Below are positions 9,101 to 14,780 of a stretch of DNA of 25,123 nt, in pieces. Below the pieces are notes generated by a model. That model saw only the letters and a list, made by a program, of their open reading frames with translations. It had not been told where the DNA came from and did no database searches. Made by a program: the position numbers and the translations under genes. The stretch's first letter is position 1; each line of letters begins with the position of its first letter. Source of the DNA: Candidatus Omnitrophota bacterium (GTDB taxonomy: Bacteria; Omnitrophota; Gorgyraeia; Velamenicoccales; Velamenicoccaceae); the NCBI GenBank assembly GCA_003451585.1, contig DMEU01000019.1, positions 1-25,123 on the forward strand, given 5' to 3'.

Positions 9101-9189
9101 GGTCTTTTCCGGCAAAAGATCCAGTAGAAGCAAGGGCCTATAGAAAGAAAGCAGAATTGTGGTTTAATCCAAAAAATCCATTTCAATAA
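3160..9189 (+). CDS. Giant secreted Rhs/TcdB-type toxin with phospholipase A2-like C-terminus
   Basis: This 2009-residue protein has a signal peptide (about 1-27, ending RDAFAF). Ig/cadherin-like repeats occupy about 85-440 (NPPVLTYIPDI, NRPPVLSPIADI, NRAPEATLAIS). FG-GAP/VCBS repeats of the GDFNGDG type cover 448-725, and a TcdB-middle region 738-830 (IDNGIGGKTKVVYTYASRFD, REFRGFSKIRVTD). YD/Rhs repeats run from about 895 to 1640. The Rhs core (HSDHLGSSSVITD, YGARYYDPEIGRFVTAD) closes with NPLNYVDPTGH at 1733-1743. The variable C-terminus has a hydrophobic stretch (1744-1805), an Ala-rich segment, and a domain with YGNWGGEDWSG (1903-1913) and MDGYFKQHD (1933-1941). These match the calcium loop and catalytic His-Asp of phospholipase A2, with H1940/D1941 as the likely catalytic pair. 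The SpvB domain expected at the N-terminus is encoded separately at 875. No strong ribosome site is seen, so coupling to the preceding gene is likely. Confidence 0.87.
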   Translation: MFRKIFSYILITTHIATFGFVRDAFAFQAQSAGFALTAGALTQGGGRQAGASLRLWQGAIAEPVAARSQSTSYSLESGFIPTIKSNPPVQSQIIPNQSWLENEAMAGVFDLDDYFSSPDGLTLIYSASGNTNISALIDPVTHAVSFSQAQAWFGTEKIRFTATDTEHNSVISNEVTLQVEGVDNPPVLTYIPDISINENELVTIAPSAADADGDVVTYSFAAPLDAQGAWQTNYNDAGLYSVNVTATDATGLSASQVVHINVVNVNRPPVLSPIADITANEGELVTIASVGTDADNDPVTFYYPAPFDTAGKWLTGYNDAGTHQVTVIASDGIDTVSQNVNVIVNNTNRAPEATLAISKYTADPNESLNITLSGNDADNDEMSYSIKKDGQIIATGALAGSVNVAVSFSTIGDHTITATVMDTGGLVAVQTAGIDIVDPNVNNKVIYPVMGDFNGDTLMDLGLYKSDTGLWEVAISQAGTFTNAVDWLINFGTGGTWLPVGGDFNGDGRTDVGIYNSASGEFKPALSTGSGFTVQGTWLTFAGASASWQIFTGNYNADKYTDLGFYNKDTGEVRVALGTGTGFSPVATWANGAGSSYAAMGGDFNADGLTDLCLFKKTAGEFKVIFSNSKAFVDGGVWLSGFATARDALLSDFNHDGLTDVGYWDNTSFAWNYAVSTGSSFITKGAWLGNFGASTDESATTGDFNGDGITDRALFDKDSQGINRWKVQVNTLKPSDLMTEIDNGIGGKTKVVYTYASRFDNQLLPFPVYVASSTGLIDTLPADQPEETYTQNFTYSGGYYDAVEREFRGFSKIRVTDPVTGNYTETYFHQGKPGQDGALKGQIDKALAYDGNSQQISQVINTYDVRKAGPADNVLGFPALTQVETTVWEENALPVTTRSIVTYDNIGNVIEAKDDGDVLKAGDEKSAATTYSPAYENGHNRPIEAVSKDKDANVVSKKSFEYDSKGNLSKEEVTIFDPLTLLSTLSAIRYTYDSFGNLTSATDALGRSVTTEYETAFYAYPQSVTNALGHSVSYVYDPKFGIVTSVTDSNGQTTTSSFDSFSRVVQSRNANNEVVSTHTYPDFNTKVIANALGLSKTEYADGLGRKYRSVSVGEDGAAARSVSAEVYFNNRGLVEKESIAHYIDEDPSQILYVRYEYDLRGRPKKTISDFPGTLKDAESQVNYINPLYVETIDPEGHKKGTLKDVYGNVIEVTEFTSGGVFKTKYEYDIQNNLTKTTDSKDNVTQIWYDSIGRKLKMDDPDMGVWTYEYDLLGNLVKQADAKNQVLEFHYDALNRLTKKVSLLGGAEAILSEYYYDDTTKENCVGRLSKIADQSGSTEFFYDNLGREIKSTKAVDGIPYTVERTYDILDRLVNLKYPDGEDVNYSYDPNSGLLESVVSLRGAAGDVAIHYANDIAYNAQGQIRDIHYGNGTETTYTYGQDLRLSRILTQGTAILQDLNYSFDKNGNITTLTDNLRSNIRTYAYDDLDRLTQANNVPSPTGGYANFNYQYDAIGNMTYKSDTGVMIYGVNAGPHAVTNAGGYNYSYDANGNMTSGKNKTLEYDAENRIIRVNNLGSITDFVYDGDGGRVKKITPTGTTTYIGSLFEIDSSSGKATKHIFAGSTKVASVSLRGSEAAEAIFYHSDHLGSSSVITDQNGQQVSHYEYTPYGSVAQVEGSDVTGYKFTGKELDNTGLYFYGARYYDPEIGRFVTADTIVQAPYDPQSLNRYTYCRNNPLNYVDPTGHLWWLAALIFIAKAAAVISIGALAAGGIAYAAGNSNLAATFFQISTISGYVAAAAGVAGFVGAAMTAARNQTINASSLIMGFSDDTAVDLGTITVTPNAPMAIGAAWEVTKDAVMAGVTGAVSAAGSAVAAVAGAVNSAAYAGAEFVVNKINNGFNRCPRYGNWGGEDWSGRQQIRKGEIGFGSVPAVNQMDGYFKQHDFSVYSALKVSSPTTRRALVLHANRILYGQLRSLPEDPTKWSFPAKDPVEARAYRKKAELWFNPKNPFQ
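6099..6131 (+). repeat. Short degenerate tandem repeat inside the Rhs gene
   Basis: The stretch consists of repeated CTCTAC and CGCTATAC/CGCTATCC-like units, read in frame as LLSTLSAIRYT. It interrupts the expected spacing between two YD repeats (before YDSFGNLTSATD), so it looks like a small in-frame insertion of simple repeat DNA. Confidence 0.4.
7351..7384 (+). repeat. Decayed 34-nt palindromic repeat, copy 1, inside the Rhs gene
   Basis: The sequence begins TCATTACGAGGAGC and ends GTAGCAATCC. It aligns without gaps over 34 nt with the better-preserved copy at 8041-8074 and is translated in frame as part of VSLRGAAGDVAI. Its palindrome has partly decayed. Elements of the form TCATTGCGAGG...CGAAGCAATCT are widespread mobile palindromes in environmental bacterial genomes (recognised from memory, not searched). 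Confidence 0.6.
8041..8074 (+). repeat. 34-nt palindromic repeat, copy 2, inside the Rhs gene
   Basis: It starts TCATTGCGAGGCAGC and ends CGAAGCAATCT. It folds as ATTGC/GCAAT and GGCAGC/GCTGCC stems with a GAA loop, separated by a small internal loop. It is translated in frame (VSLRGSEAAEAIF) just before the Rhs core. Together with the 7351 copy it shows that a palindromic element has been inserted into coding DNA without breaking the frame. Confidence 0.65.
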
Positions 9190-9191
9190 AA

Positions 9192-9740
9192 ATGAAATTA
9201 CCTAAATTGATAAAAGAAAGGCGTCTGAGTTTTAAAATAGCTATATTTTTAGCATTTTTCCATTTTGTTTTCAGTTTATTTAATATTCATCATGTGATTG
9301 AATGGTCTCAAAATGCACAATGGGAGCTTTTTTGGGAGTTTGTTTTTTTTGTTGATTTTCCAGTTTCGTTAGCATATAAATTTATTATTTTTAATTTTCC
9401 AATAAACTACTCTTTTGATTTTTTACCTTATCCAATTTCAGAATTGAAGGTTTTTATTATTCCATCATTATTACACAGTATAATTGGCACTGTTTGGTAT
9501 TTTTGCTTACCGATTCTATTTACTAGGCTGATAGGGGAAAAATTAAAAAAAATTATTGATCCTAAAAGAATGATCTTTGGCTTAATCAGTATCGTATTAG
9601 GTATTCTTTTATTCATACTGTGTGCAGGGAGAGTAGTTTCTAGTCAGACATTTGGTTTGTATATTATTTTAATTTCAATTTCACTTATTTTTATTGGTTT
9701 ATTTTTTATAGTAACAAGTTTCATTTTCAAAACTAAATAG
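9192..9740 (+). CDS. Multi-pass membrane protein, candidate immunity protein of the Rhs toxin
   Basis: This 182-residue protein has four or five hydrophobic segments (about 17-34, 46-65, 88-108, 127-145 and 152-176) and a short basic N-terminus, so it should be an inner-membrane protein. I do not recognise a family. Its ATG lies 2 nt after the stop of the giant Rhs gene, which indicates translational coupling. The gene is strikingly AT-rich compared with everything around it except the last part of the Rhs gene. Rhs toxins are normally followed by a small gene protecting the producer from the variable C-terminus. A membrane protein makes sense against a phospholipase A2-like toxin that attacks lipids. 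The immunity role is inference from position, composition and topology. Confidence 0.65.
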   Translation: MKLPKLIKERRLSFKIAIFLAFFHFVFSLFNIHHVIEWSQNAQWELFWEFVFFVDFPVSLAYKFIIFNFPINYSFDFLPYPISELKVFIIPSLLHSIIGTVWYFCLPILFTRLIGEKLKKIIDPKRMIFGLISIVLGILLFILCAGRVVSSQTFGLYIILISISLIFIGLFFIVTSFIFKTK

Positions 9741-9753
9741 TAGAAAATTAGAG

Positions 9754-9914
9754 AAAATTAGTGTCAGAACTCAATAACTATCTGCAAACAATATAATTCA
9801 CTTCGTTCTTTGAAAGAGTCTCTGTAGTAGAAAATTAGTGTCAGAACTCAATAACTATCTGCAAATAATAAGGTTACAATATAATTCACTTCGTTCTTTG
9901 AAAGAGTCTCTGTA
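9754..9914 (+). repeat. Tandemly duplicated left end of the RAYT element
   Basis: Copy 1 (9754-9826, 73 nt) and copy 2 (9831-9914, 84 nt) are identical except for an 11-nt insertion in copy 2, TAATAAGGTTA at 9866-9876. Both begin with the terminal repeat AAAATTAGTGTCAGAACTC and end with a small TCTTT-G-AAAGA hairpin and TCTCTGTA. The last A of copy 2 is the first base of the transposase start codon. Part of the insertion (ATAAGGTTA) also occurs beside the right end at 10621. Confidence 0.85.
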
Positions 9915-10600
9915 TGTCCAGGCCATTAAGGATCTGTTTACCCAGTTTAGTTTATCATGTCTTGAACCGCGGTAATAACCGCCAAGCTGTTTTCTTGGAG
10001 AATAAGGATTATTCGCATTATCTGAATATCCTAGCCAAATACAAGGAAAAGTTAGGTTTTAAGATCTTCGCGTATTGCCTTATGACGAACCACGTTCATC
10101 TATTGATCAAAACATCGGATCAAGGGACGATCAGCCAGATTATTAAGGCAGTAACCATTGCCCATACAATGCGCTACCATTATCAATATCATACTTCAGG
10201 CCACGTCTGGCAAGGCAGATTCAAAAGTCCTATTGTCAGTGATGATGAGTATCTTCTGACGCTCATGCGTTATATCGAGCAAAACCCAGTCCGTGCCGGT
10301 ATGGTAGATCATCCTGAAAAATACCCATTTTCAAGTTATCAGGATAATATAAAAGCGCAGAATCCAAGCCTGATCGACAGAGAAGACAACCCAGTTTTTT
10401 TAAGCCTTGGTCCGACACACTTAGAACGTATTCAAAGATATAAAGATTTTGCCTGCGCTCATTTAGAAGAAGATAAGCTTAAGCTTATCAGACACAGCCT
10501 GGGAGGCAGTAGTCATTATGCTTCAGAGAAATTCCTGCAAGAAAAACAAATAGAACTGAAGCTTTCACAGAAAAGGCGCAGAGGCAGGCCAAGGAATTAA
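9914..10600 (+). CDS. REP-associated tyrosine transposase (Y1_Tnp/IS200-like)
   Basis: This 228-residue protein is full length for the RAYT family and shows no frameshift. The metal-binding HUH motif is NHVHLL (H60 and H62) and the catalytic tyrosine is Y120 in RYIEQNPVRAGM. The family hallmark VWQGRFKS is at 98-105. The C-terminus is basic (KRRRGRPRN), consistent with DNA binding. Such enzymes nick and rejoin single-stranded DNA at palindromic REP sequences. The gene overlaps the second copy of the repeated left end, and its ribosome site is weak (GAAAGAG). All key residues are present, so it may be active. It may also be related to the palindromic repeats inside the Rhs gene, though no sequence link to its own ends is visible. 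Confidence 0.93.
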   Translation: MSRPLRICLPSLVYHVLNRGNNRQAVFLENKDYSHYLNILAKYKEKLGFKIFAYCLMTNHVHLLIKTSDQGTISQIIKAVTIAHTMRYHYQYHTSGHVWQGRFKSPIVSDDEYLLTLMRYIEQNPVRAGMVDHPEKYPFSSYQDNIKAQNPSLIDREDNPVFLSLGPTHLERIQRYKDFACAHLEEDKLKLIRHSLGGSSHYASEKFLQEKQIELKLSQKRRRGRPRN

Positions 10601-10658
10601 TGCATAACACGATATGCAATATAAGGTTAGAGAGTTCTGACACTAATTTTGAGGGGGT

Positions 10659-12500
10659 ATGGGGGATAGGTATATTTCTGGGGAGATGATTGGGTGTTTG
10701 AGGCGGTATTGGGGGTATACGAGCTTTCGGCCGTGGCAGGAGAAGACTATCCTGGCCGTGTTGGATGACCGGGATAGCCTGACGGTTTTGCCTACAGGGG
10801 GCGGGAAGTCTTTGTGCTTTCAGCTTCCGGCTATGCTCAAGGATGGGCTGGCTGTTGTTATTTCACCTCTGATCTCTTTGATGAAGGACCAGGTGGACAC
10901 CTTAAAAGACATGGGCATTCCGGCGGAGTACATGAATTCAAGCCAATCAGCGGAGGCCCAGGATGGCGTAGTCCGTAGGATACAGGCCGGAGAAGTGAAG
11001 CTTTTATATATTTCCCCTGAGCGGCTGCAAACGGACCCTACTTTAAATTGGCTTAAGACGGTCCAAAAATCATTTTTTGTTATCGATGAGGCGCATTGCA
11101 TCAGCCACTGGGGGCATGATTTCAGAGCGGATTACCGCAATCTTAAGGTCATCAAGGATAATTTTAAAGATATTCCCGTCCACGCATTTACCGCCACAGC
11201 TACAAAAGAAGTAGAGCGGGATATTTTAAATGAGCTGGCACTTGAGTCTCCGGAGATCAATATCGCCGATGTTGACCGCGCCAATTTGATATATCGCGTC
11301 ATGCCTCGCGCCAACATCATAAGCCAGATCGTAGAAGTCTTAAACAAACACCCTCAAGAGGCCGGGATCATCTACTGCCTGCGGCGCGATGATGTAGATG
11401 ATATCTCAGCTAAGTTGAACCGGCTCGGGTTTAAAAACCTTCCCTATCACGCCGGGTTATCTGATCAAACACGCCATGATAATCAGGAAGAGTTCATGCG
11501 GGAAAGGGTGGATATAATCGTGGCGACTGTGGCGTTCGGCATGGGCATAGACAGGTCCAATGTGAGATTCGTGATACATGCGGCCATGCCTAAAAGTATA
11601 GAGCATTATCATCAGGAGACCGGCCGCGCCGGCCGCGACGGCCTGACTTCTTATTGCTATATGTTTTACGGAGGCGCGGATTTTCGCGTTTGGGGTTTTT
11701 TTCTGGAGCAATCGGCCAATAAGGAGATAATGAGAGAGAAGCTTAAGGTAATGTATAACTTCTGCGTCCAGCCGCAGTGCAGGCATAAGGTATTTGTAAG
11801 CTACTTCGGCCAGAAATATCTGCCTAATTCATGCGTCGCGTGCGACTATTGTTTGGGTGAAGTCGATACTGTCGCGGACCCTTTAGGGATAGCACGCGCG
11901 ATCTTGTCATGTGTTGAGAAAGTTTCCTACGGAGACGGCCGCGGGTTTGGGGCAGGGCATATCGTCAATGTTTTAAAAGGGAATAAAGACGACCGCGTAG
12001 CCAGGTGGCGGCACGACCACCTGCCTGTTTTTGGAGCGATGGAGAAGGAAACCGTATTTTTTATCCGTTATATGATAGAGCAATTAGTAGGGCAGGAATT
12101 TTTAGCGCGGGAAGGTGAGTTTTTAACGCTTTCCCTTACCGATTCATCACGGCAGGTCTTAAAGGGGGATGTGGTCCCTGTATTGGCTAAACCTCTTGTG
12201 GCTAAGAGGAAGAAAGAGATACGCCAAAAGCAGAGCAAGTTTAAAGAAAAAGATTGGGTTGGTATCGATCCGGAACTATTTGAATTACTGCGTAAAAAGA
12301 GGTCGGACCTGGCAGAGAAGCAGAGGGTGCCTGCCTATATTATCTTTGGCGACAGGTCCCTTAAGGATATGGCTGCCATTAAACCTTTAACGCCTGAGTC
12401 GTTCGCGACTGTTTTTGGCGTCGGCGAGCATAAATTGAAACAGTATTGCGAAGAATTCGTCGGCGTAATTAAAGATTATACTAGTTCTATTAAGAAATAA
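10659..12500 (+). CDS. recQ: ATP-dependent DNA helicase RecQ
   Basis: RecQ is a 3'-5' superfamily 2 helicase for recombinational repair and fork restart. At 613 residues this matches the usual bacterial length. Walker A is LPTGGGKSLC, the DEAH box is IDEAHCISHWGHDFR, motif V/VI includes ATVAFGMGIDRSNVRFVIH and YHQETGRAGRDG, and the zinc-binding cysteines lie around CVQPQC and SCVACDYC. A winged-helix RQC domain and a C-terminal HRDC domain (about 535-610) complete it. The start is uncertain. ATG 10659 has GAGGGGG only one base away, and the in-frame ATG at 10686 has GGGGAG directly against it. The RAYT right end stops 8 bp upstream, so the element may have removed the original promoter and leader. 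Confidence 0.95.
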   Translation: MGDRYISGEMIGCLRRYWGYTSFRPWQEKTILAVLDDRDSLTVLPTGGGKSLCFQLPAMLKDGLAVVISPLISLMKDQVDTLKDMGIPAEYMNSSQSAEAQDGVVRRIQAGEVKLLYISPERLQTDPTLNWLKTVQKSFFVIDEAHCISHWGHDFRADYRNLKVIKDNFKDIPVHAFTATATKEVERDILNELALESPEINIADVDRANLIYRVMPRANIISQIVEVLNKHPQEAGIIYCLRRDDVDDISAKLNRLGFKNLPYHAGLSDQTRHDNQEEFMRERVDIIVATVAFGMGIDRSNVRFVIHAAMPKSIEHYHQETGRAGRDGLTSYCYMFYGGADFRVWGFFLEQSANKEIMREKLKVMYNFCVQPQCRHKVFVSYFGQKYLPNSCVACDYCLGEVDTVADPLGIARAILSCVEKVSYGDGRGFGAGHIVNVLKGNKDDRVARWRHDHLPVFGAMEKETVFFIRYMIEQLVGQEFLAREGEFLTLSLTDSSRQVLKGDVVPVLAKPLVAKRKKEIRQKQSKFKEKDWVGIDPELFELLRKKRSDLAEKQRVPAYIIFGDRSLKDMAAIKPLTPESFATVFGVGEHKLKQYCEEFVGVIKDYTSSIKK

Positions 12501-12533
12501 GGTAGAGAGGAGGAATATATTTTTTTGCCTGGT

Positions 12534-12553
12534 TTGTTCCAGTAGTGGAATTA
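12534..12553. promoter_or_regulatory. Operator-like palindrome upstream of spoVG
   Basis: TTGTTCCAGTAGTGGAATTA contains TTCCA and TGGAA arms around a GTAG centre and lies 37 nt before the spoVG ATG. It is a weaker member of the palindrome family seen at 701-718, 794-813 and 24791-24810. No convincing -35/-10 pair is visible at the spacing used by the first two sites. Confidence 0.4.
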
Positions 12554-12589
12554 AGAATGATAAAAAACGAAACTAAACAGGAGGATACG

Positions 12590-12859
12590 ATGAGTATCGA
12601 GATAAAGGTCAATAGGCTGCACAGGTTTGAGGATGAGGAGAGGAATTTGAAGGCGTTTGCCGATATTGAGATCAACGGCTCGCTGTTGATAAAGGGGATA
12701 CAGGTTGTACATGGCAAAAAGGGGTTGTTCGTCTCGATGCCGAGGCAAAAGGGTAAAGACAATAAATGGTACGAAACTGTCAGGACGATCACGCCGGAAG
12801 CAAAGGAGCATATTGCTTCAGTCGTGCTTTCCGCTTATCAGGGTGATGAAGTTATCTAA
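12590..12859 (+). CDS. spoVG: SpoVG-family RNA/DNA-binding regulator
   Basis: From the ATG at 12590 this is an 89-residue protein, typical for SpoVG. The family signature is GLFVSMPRQKGKDNKWYETV, preceded by the strand-rich N-terminus (MSIEIKVNRLHRF) and followed by the ITPEAKEHIASVVLSAY helix. SpoVG proteins bind nucleic acid and act as site-specific regulators in Firmicutes and spirochaetes, and occur in many non-sporulating lineages. An AGGAGG site (12579-12584) gives the start; an upstream in-frame GTG at 12545 lies inside the palindrome and is unlikely. The gene follows recQ by 89 nt and precedes a small coiled-coil gene by 34 nt. Confidence 0.9.
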   Translation: MSIEIKVNRLHRFEDEERNLKAFADIEINGSLLIKGIQVVHGKKGLFVSMPRQKGKDNKWYETVRTITPEAKEHIASVVLSAYQGDEVI

Positions 12860-12893
12860 TGAGCAAACTGAAATATAGAAAAAAAGGAGTTTT

Positions 12894-13091
12894 ATGATCA
12901 CGCAAACATCGATCAGGGTGGATGGGCATCAGGAGTTGAAAAAACTGGTCAGAAGACGGGAGCAGTTGAGGGAAAAATTAAAAGATCATTTCTGTCAGCC
13001 GGTAGGCCAGCGCAATTATGATGATTTCGAATCGGTGGTAGATGAACTTGGTGAAGTGAGAAGAAAGATACACGATTTTAAAAAGAAATAA
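12894..13091 (+). CDS. Small coiled-coil protein of unknown function
   Basis: This 65-residue, highly charged protein (ELKKLVRRREQLREKLKDHF and DELGEVRRKIHDFKKK) is predicted to form two helices with coiled-coil character around a short linker. It has a good ribosome site (AAAGGAG, 5 nt before ATG) and is cytoplasmic, since no signal or membrane segment is visible. I do not recognise a family. It sits between spoVG and the secreted beta-propeller gene, only 10 nt before the latter, so it is probably in the same transcription unit. Confidence 0.65.
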   Translation: MITQTSIRVDGHQELKKLVRRREQLREKLKDHFCQPVGQRNYDDFESVVDELGEVRRKIHDFKKK

Positions 13092-13101
13092 GGGGGTGCC
13101 G

Positions 13102-14667
13102 GTGATCAAAATGAAGAAATCGTTAATTCTGAGGGCTGTTTTATTTGTTTTGTTTTTAGGGGCGCCCGGCGCATTCGCCCAGAATTGTAAGCTGGTAAGC
13201 GCTGAAGGCTTGAAAGGGGAGGAGCTAAAGGTAGTGGCTGTTGACCCGCGTAGCCGGGATGTAATGTTCGTAGGTACGCAGAGAGGGTTGTATCACAGGG
13301 ATACAAAATCGAAAATATGGAGTGTTGTAGAATTTCCCGGGGGTGTCGGGGCAGTAAATCAAATATTATTCGGCCCAGCTAAAAATGAAGTTTATACGGC
13401 TACGGATGAGGGCCTCTATCTTTTAAATAGTGAGTCAAAAGAGGCCATCAAGCTGTTTGATAGGTCTAATGAGCTGGAAAAGAAATGCTCTTCGGTCTGC
13501 ATATCAAAGGATAATTATATTTTTGCGGGCACTGGTTCCGGTTTGTTTGTGAAGAAGAAAGATGAGTGGATCAAGTTAGGAGCGCCCTTTAGCGATAAGG
13601 GTATAATTTCCCTTTTTTGTTCGCAAGATATTGTTTATGCAGCCATAGATTCCGGTGTATATAAATCGCATGATCACGGAAAAAGTTGGGAGCAGATTTA
13701 CAATATTTATTCTAGCGAAGGGGTTGATGATCCTCAAGGTATCGTAGATGATCCAGCGGACGTAAGAGATGGATCAGAATTGTCTCTTAGGCATATAACT
13801 GGCCTGGAGGATAATTCGAGCCTGCTTTATATCGCCACAGGCTCCGGGGTATTTTTAACTAAGAATGGCGGGCAGACTTGGACAGCACTACCTTTGGCCG
13901 GATTAGATGCGTTGGACTTAAGGTTTCTTTTGGCCGATAGCAAAACCAAGGAAATATTTGCAGCGTCAAAATCCGGTGCATACCGCTGTAAAGACGGGCA
14001 GTGGCAGCTTTTCTTCCCGGGGTATAATTGCAGGTATCTGGCTGCAAAAGATGGTTTATTGTATGTCATTACGGACCGGGATATATTTGAATGTTCCGGC
14101 TTCCGGGCAGGAGCGGATGTGGATACTCAGGAAGATGATGCGGCGGTGTATTTGTTTAAAAATGAGCCTACGGTGCAGGAAGTCCACGGCATGGCAATCG
14201 AATATGCCGAGGTGAGCAACCAAAAGATCAAGGACTGGCGCAGGAGGGCGGCCGGTAAGGCGTTCCTTCCGCAGGTGAGCATCGGCGTAGACAGGAATAC
14301 AACAGACCTATGGCATTGGGAAGGCGGGTCAACTACTAAGACGGATGATGATGTTTTAAGGCGCGGCAATGATAGTATAGACTGGGGTGTGAGTTTAAAA
14401 TGGGACTTGGGCGAAATAATTTATAACAACGCGCAGACATCCATCGATACACGTTCAAAACTCCTGGTGGAGCTGCGAAATGATATCCTCTCGGAGGTTA
14501 CGCGTTTGTATTTTGAAAGGCGAAAACTCCAGATGGAGGCCTTGTCTAATTACGATCTCAGCAAAAAGGCAGAGCTCGATAAAAAGCTCCGCATCCTGGA
14601 GTTGACCGCACTCATCGACCGCCTTACGGGAGGCAATTTTTCAAGATTTTTAAAAAGTAGCGAATAG
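13102..14667 (+). CDS. Secreted beta-propeller protein with C-terminal TolC-like amphipathic domain
   Basis: The GTG at 13102 is favoured because AAGGGGG ends 5 nt before it; GTG 13096 overlaps that site and ATG 13111 is further away. A signal peptide (residues 1-26, ending PGAFA) is followed by repeats of the kind VDPRSRDVMFVGTQRGLYH, IFAGTGSGLFVKK and LLYIATGSGVFLTKNGGQTW. These are typical blades of a sortilin/Ycf48-like propeller (about 30-340). The last 175 residues are different. They include QVSIGVDRNTTDLWHW, a WGVSLKWDLGEIIYNN strand region and a long helix rich in Arg/Glu/Leu (ELRNDILSEVTRLYFERRKL), reminiscent of outer-membrane efflux proteins. The cell location is probably periplasm or outer membrane. 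The function is not known. Confidence 0.7.
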   Translation: MIKMKKSLILRAVLFVLFLGAPGAFAQNCKLVSAEGLKGEELKVVAVDPRSRDVMFVGTQRGLYHRDTKSKIWSVVEFPGGVGAVNQILFGPAKNEVYTATDEGLYLLNSESKEAIKLFDRSNELEKKCSSVCISKDNYIFAGTGSGLFVKKKDEWIKLGAPFSDKGIISLFCSQDIVYAAIDSGVYKSHDHGKSWEQIYNIYSSEGVDDPQGIVDDPADVRDGSELSLRHITGLEDNSSLLYIATGSGVFLTKNGGQTWTALPLAGLDALDLRFLLADSKTKEIFAASKSGAYRCKDGQWQLFFPGYNCRYLAAKDGLLYVITDRDIFECSGFRAGADVDTQEDDAAVYLFKNEPTVQEVHGMAIEYAEVSNQKIKDWRRRAAGKAFLPQVSIGVDRNTTDLWHWEGGSTTKTDDDVLRRGNDSIDWGVSLKWDLGEIIYNNAQTSIDTRSKLLVELRNDILSEVTRLYFERRKLQMEALSNYDLSKKAELDKKLRILELTALIDRLTGGNFSRFLKSSE

Positions 14668-14700
14668 CCCTTCCCTACAAAGCTAACCTTCTAGCATATC

Positions 14701-14729
14701 TTGACTTAGATAAAATCCTGGTGTATATT
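14701..14729 (+). promoter_or_regulatory. Promoter of the c-di-GMP/outer-membrane operon
   Basis: TTGACT (14701-14706) is followed after 17 nt by TATATT (14724-14729), five of six matches in each box. It lies in the 113-nt gap after the beta-propeller gene, about 50 nt before the response regulator ATG at 14781. No other promoter is evident before 19547. Confidence 0.65.
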
Positions 14730-14780
14730 AAAAGTTACGATTTTTCTTATTCTATATGCCATATATGTCAGGAGAAGGTT

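Larger units (their letters stand above)
9754..10650 (+). mobile_element. RAYT (IS200-like) element with 19-bp terminal inverted repeats
   Basis: AAAATTAGTGTCAGAACTC at 9754-9772 and again at 9831-9849 is the exact reverse complement of GAGTTCTGACACTAATTTT at 10632-10650. The inverted repeats enclose a tyrosine transposase gene. A stem TGCATA/TATGCA (10601-10606 and 10613-10618) lies between the gene and the right end. The minimal unit is 9831-10650. The element begins 13 bp after the stop of the putative immunity gene and ends 8 bp before the recQ start. Confidence 0.8.

Noticed and set aside
9754..9914. Repeat pair considered as the start of a CRISPR array
   Set aside because: Only two long copies with almost no spacer, and they carry the inverted end of the transposase element.
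10472..10489. 18-bp perfect palindrome GATAAGCTTAAGCTTATC inside the transposase gene
   Set aside because: It encodes an ordinary charged helix (DKLKLI) through repeated AAGCTT codons and lies at no promoter or element end; chance is the simplest reading.
11620..11645. GC-rich CGGCCGCG repeats that look like an inverted repeat in recQ
   Set aside because: They encode the invariant helicase motif ETGRAGRDG; the symmetry comes from Gly/Arg/Ala codons.
14668..14700. Terminator after the beta-propeller gene
   Set aside because: No stem followed by a T-run can be seen; the gap contains only the next promoter.
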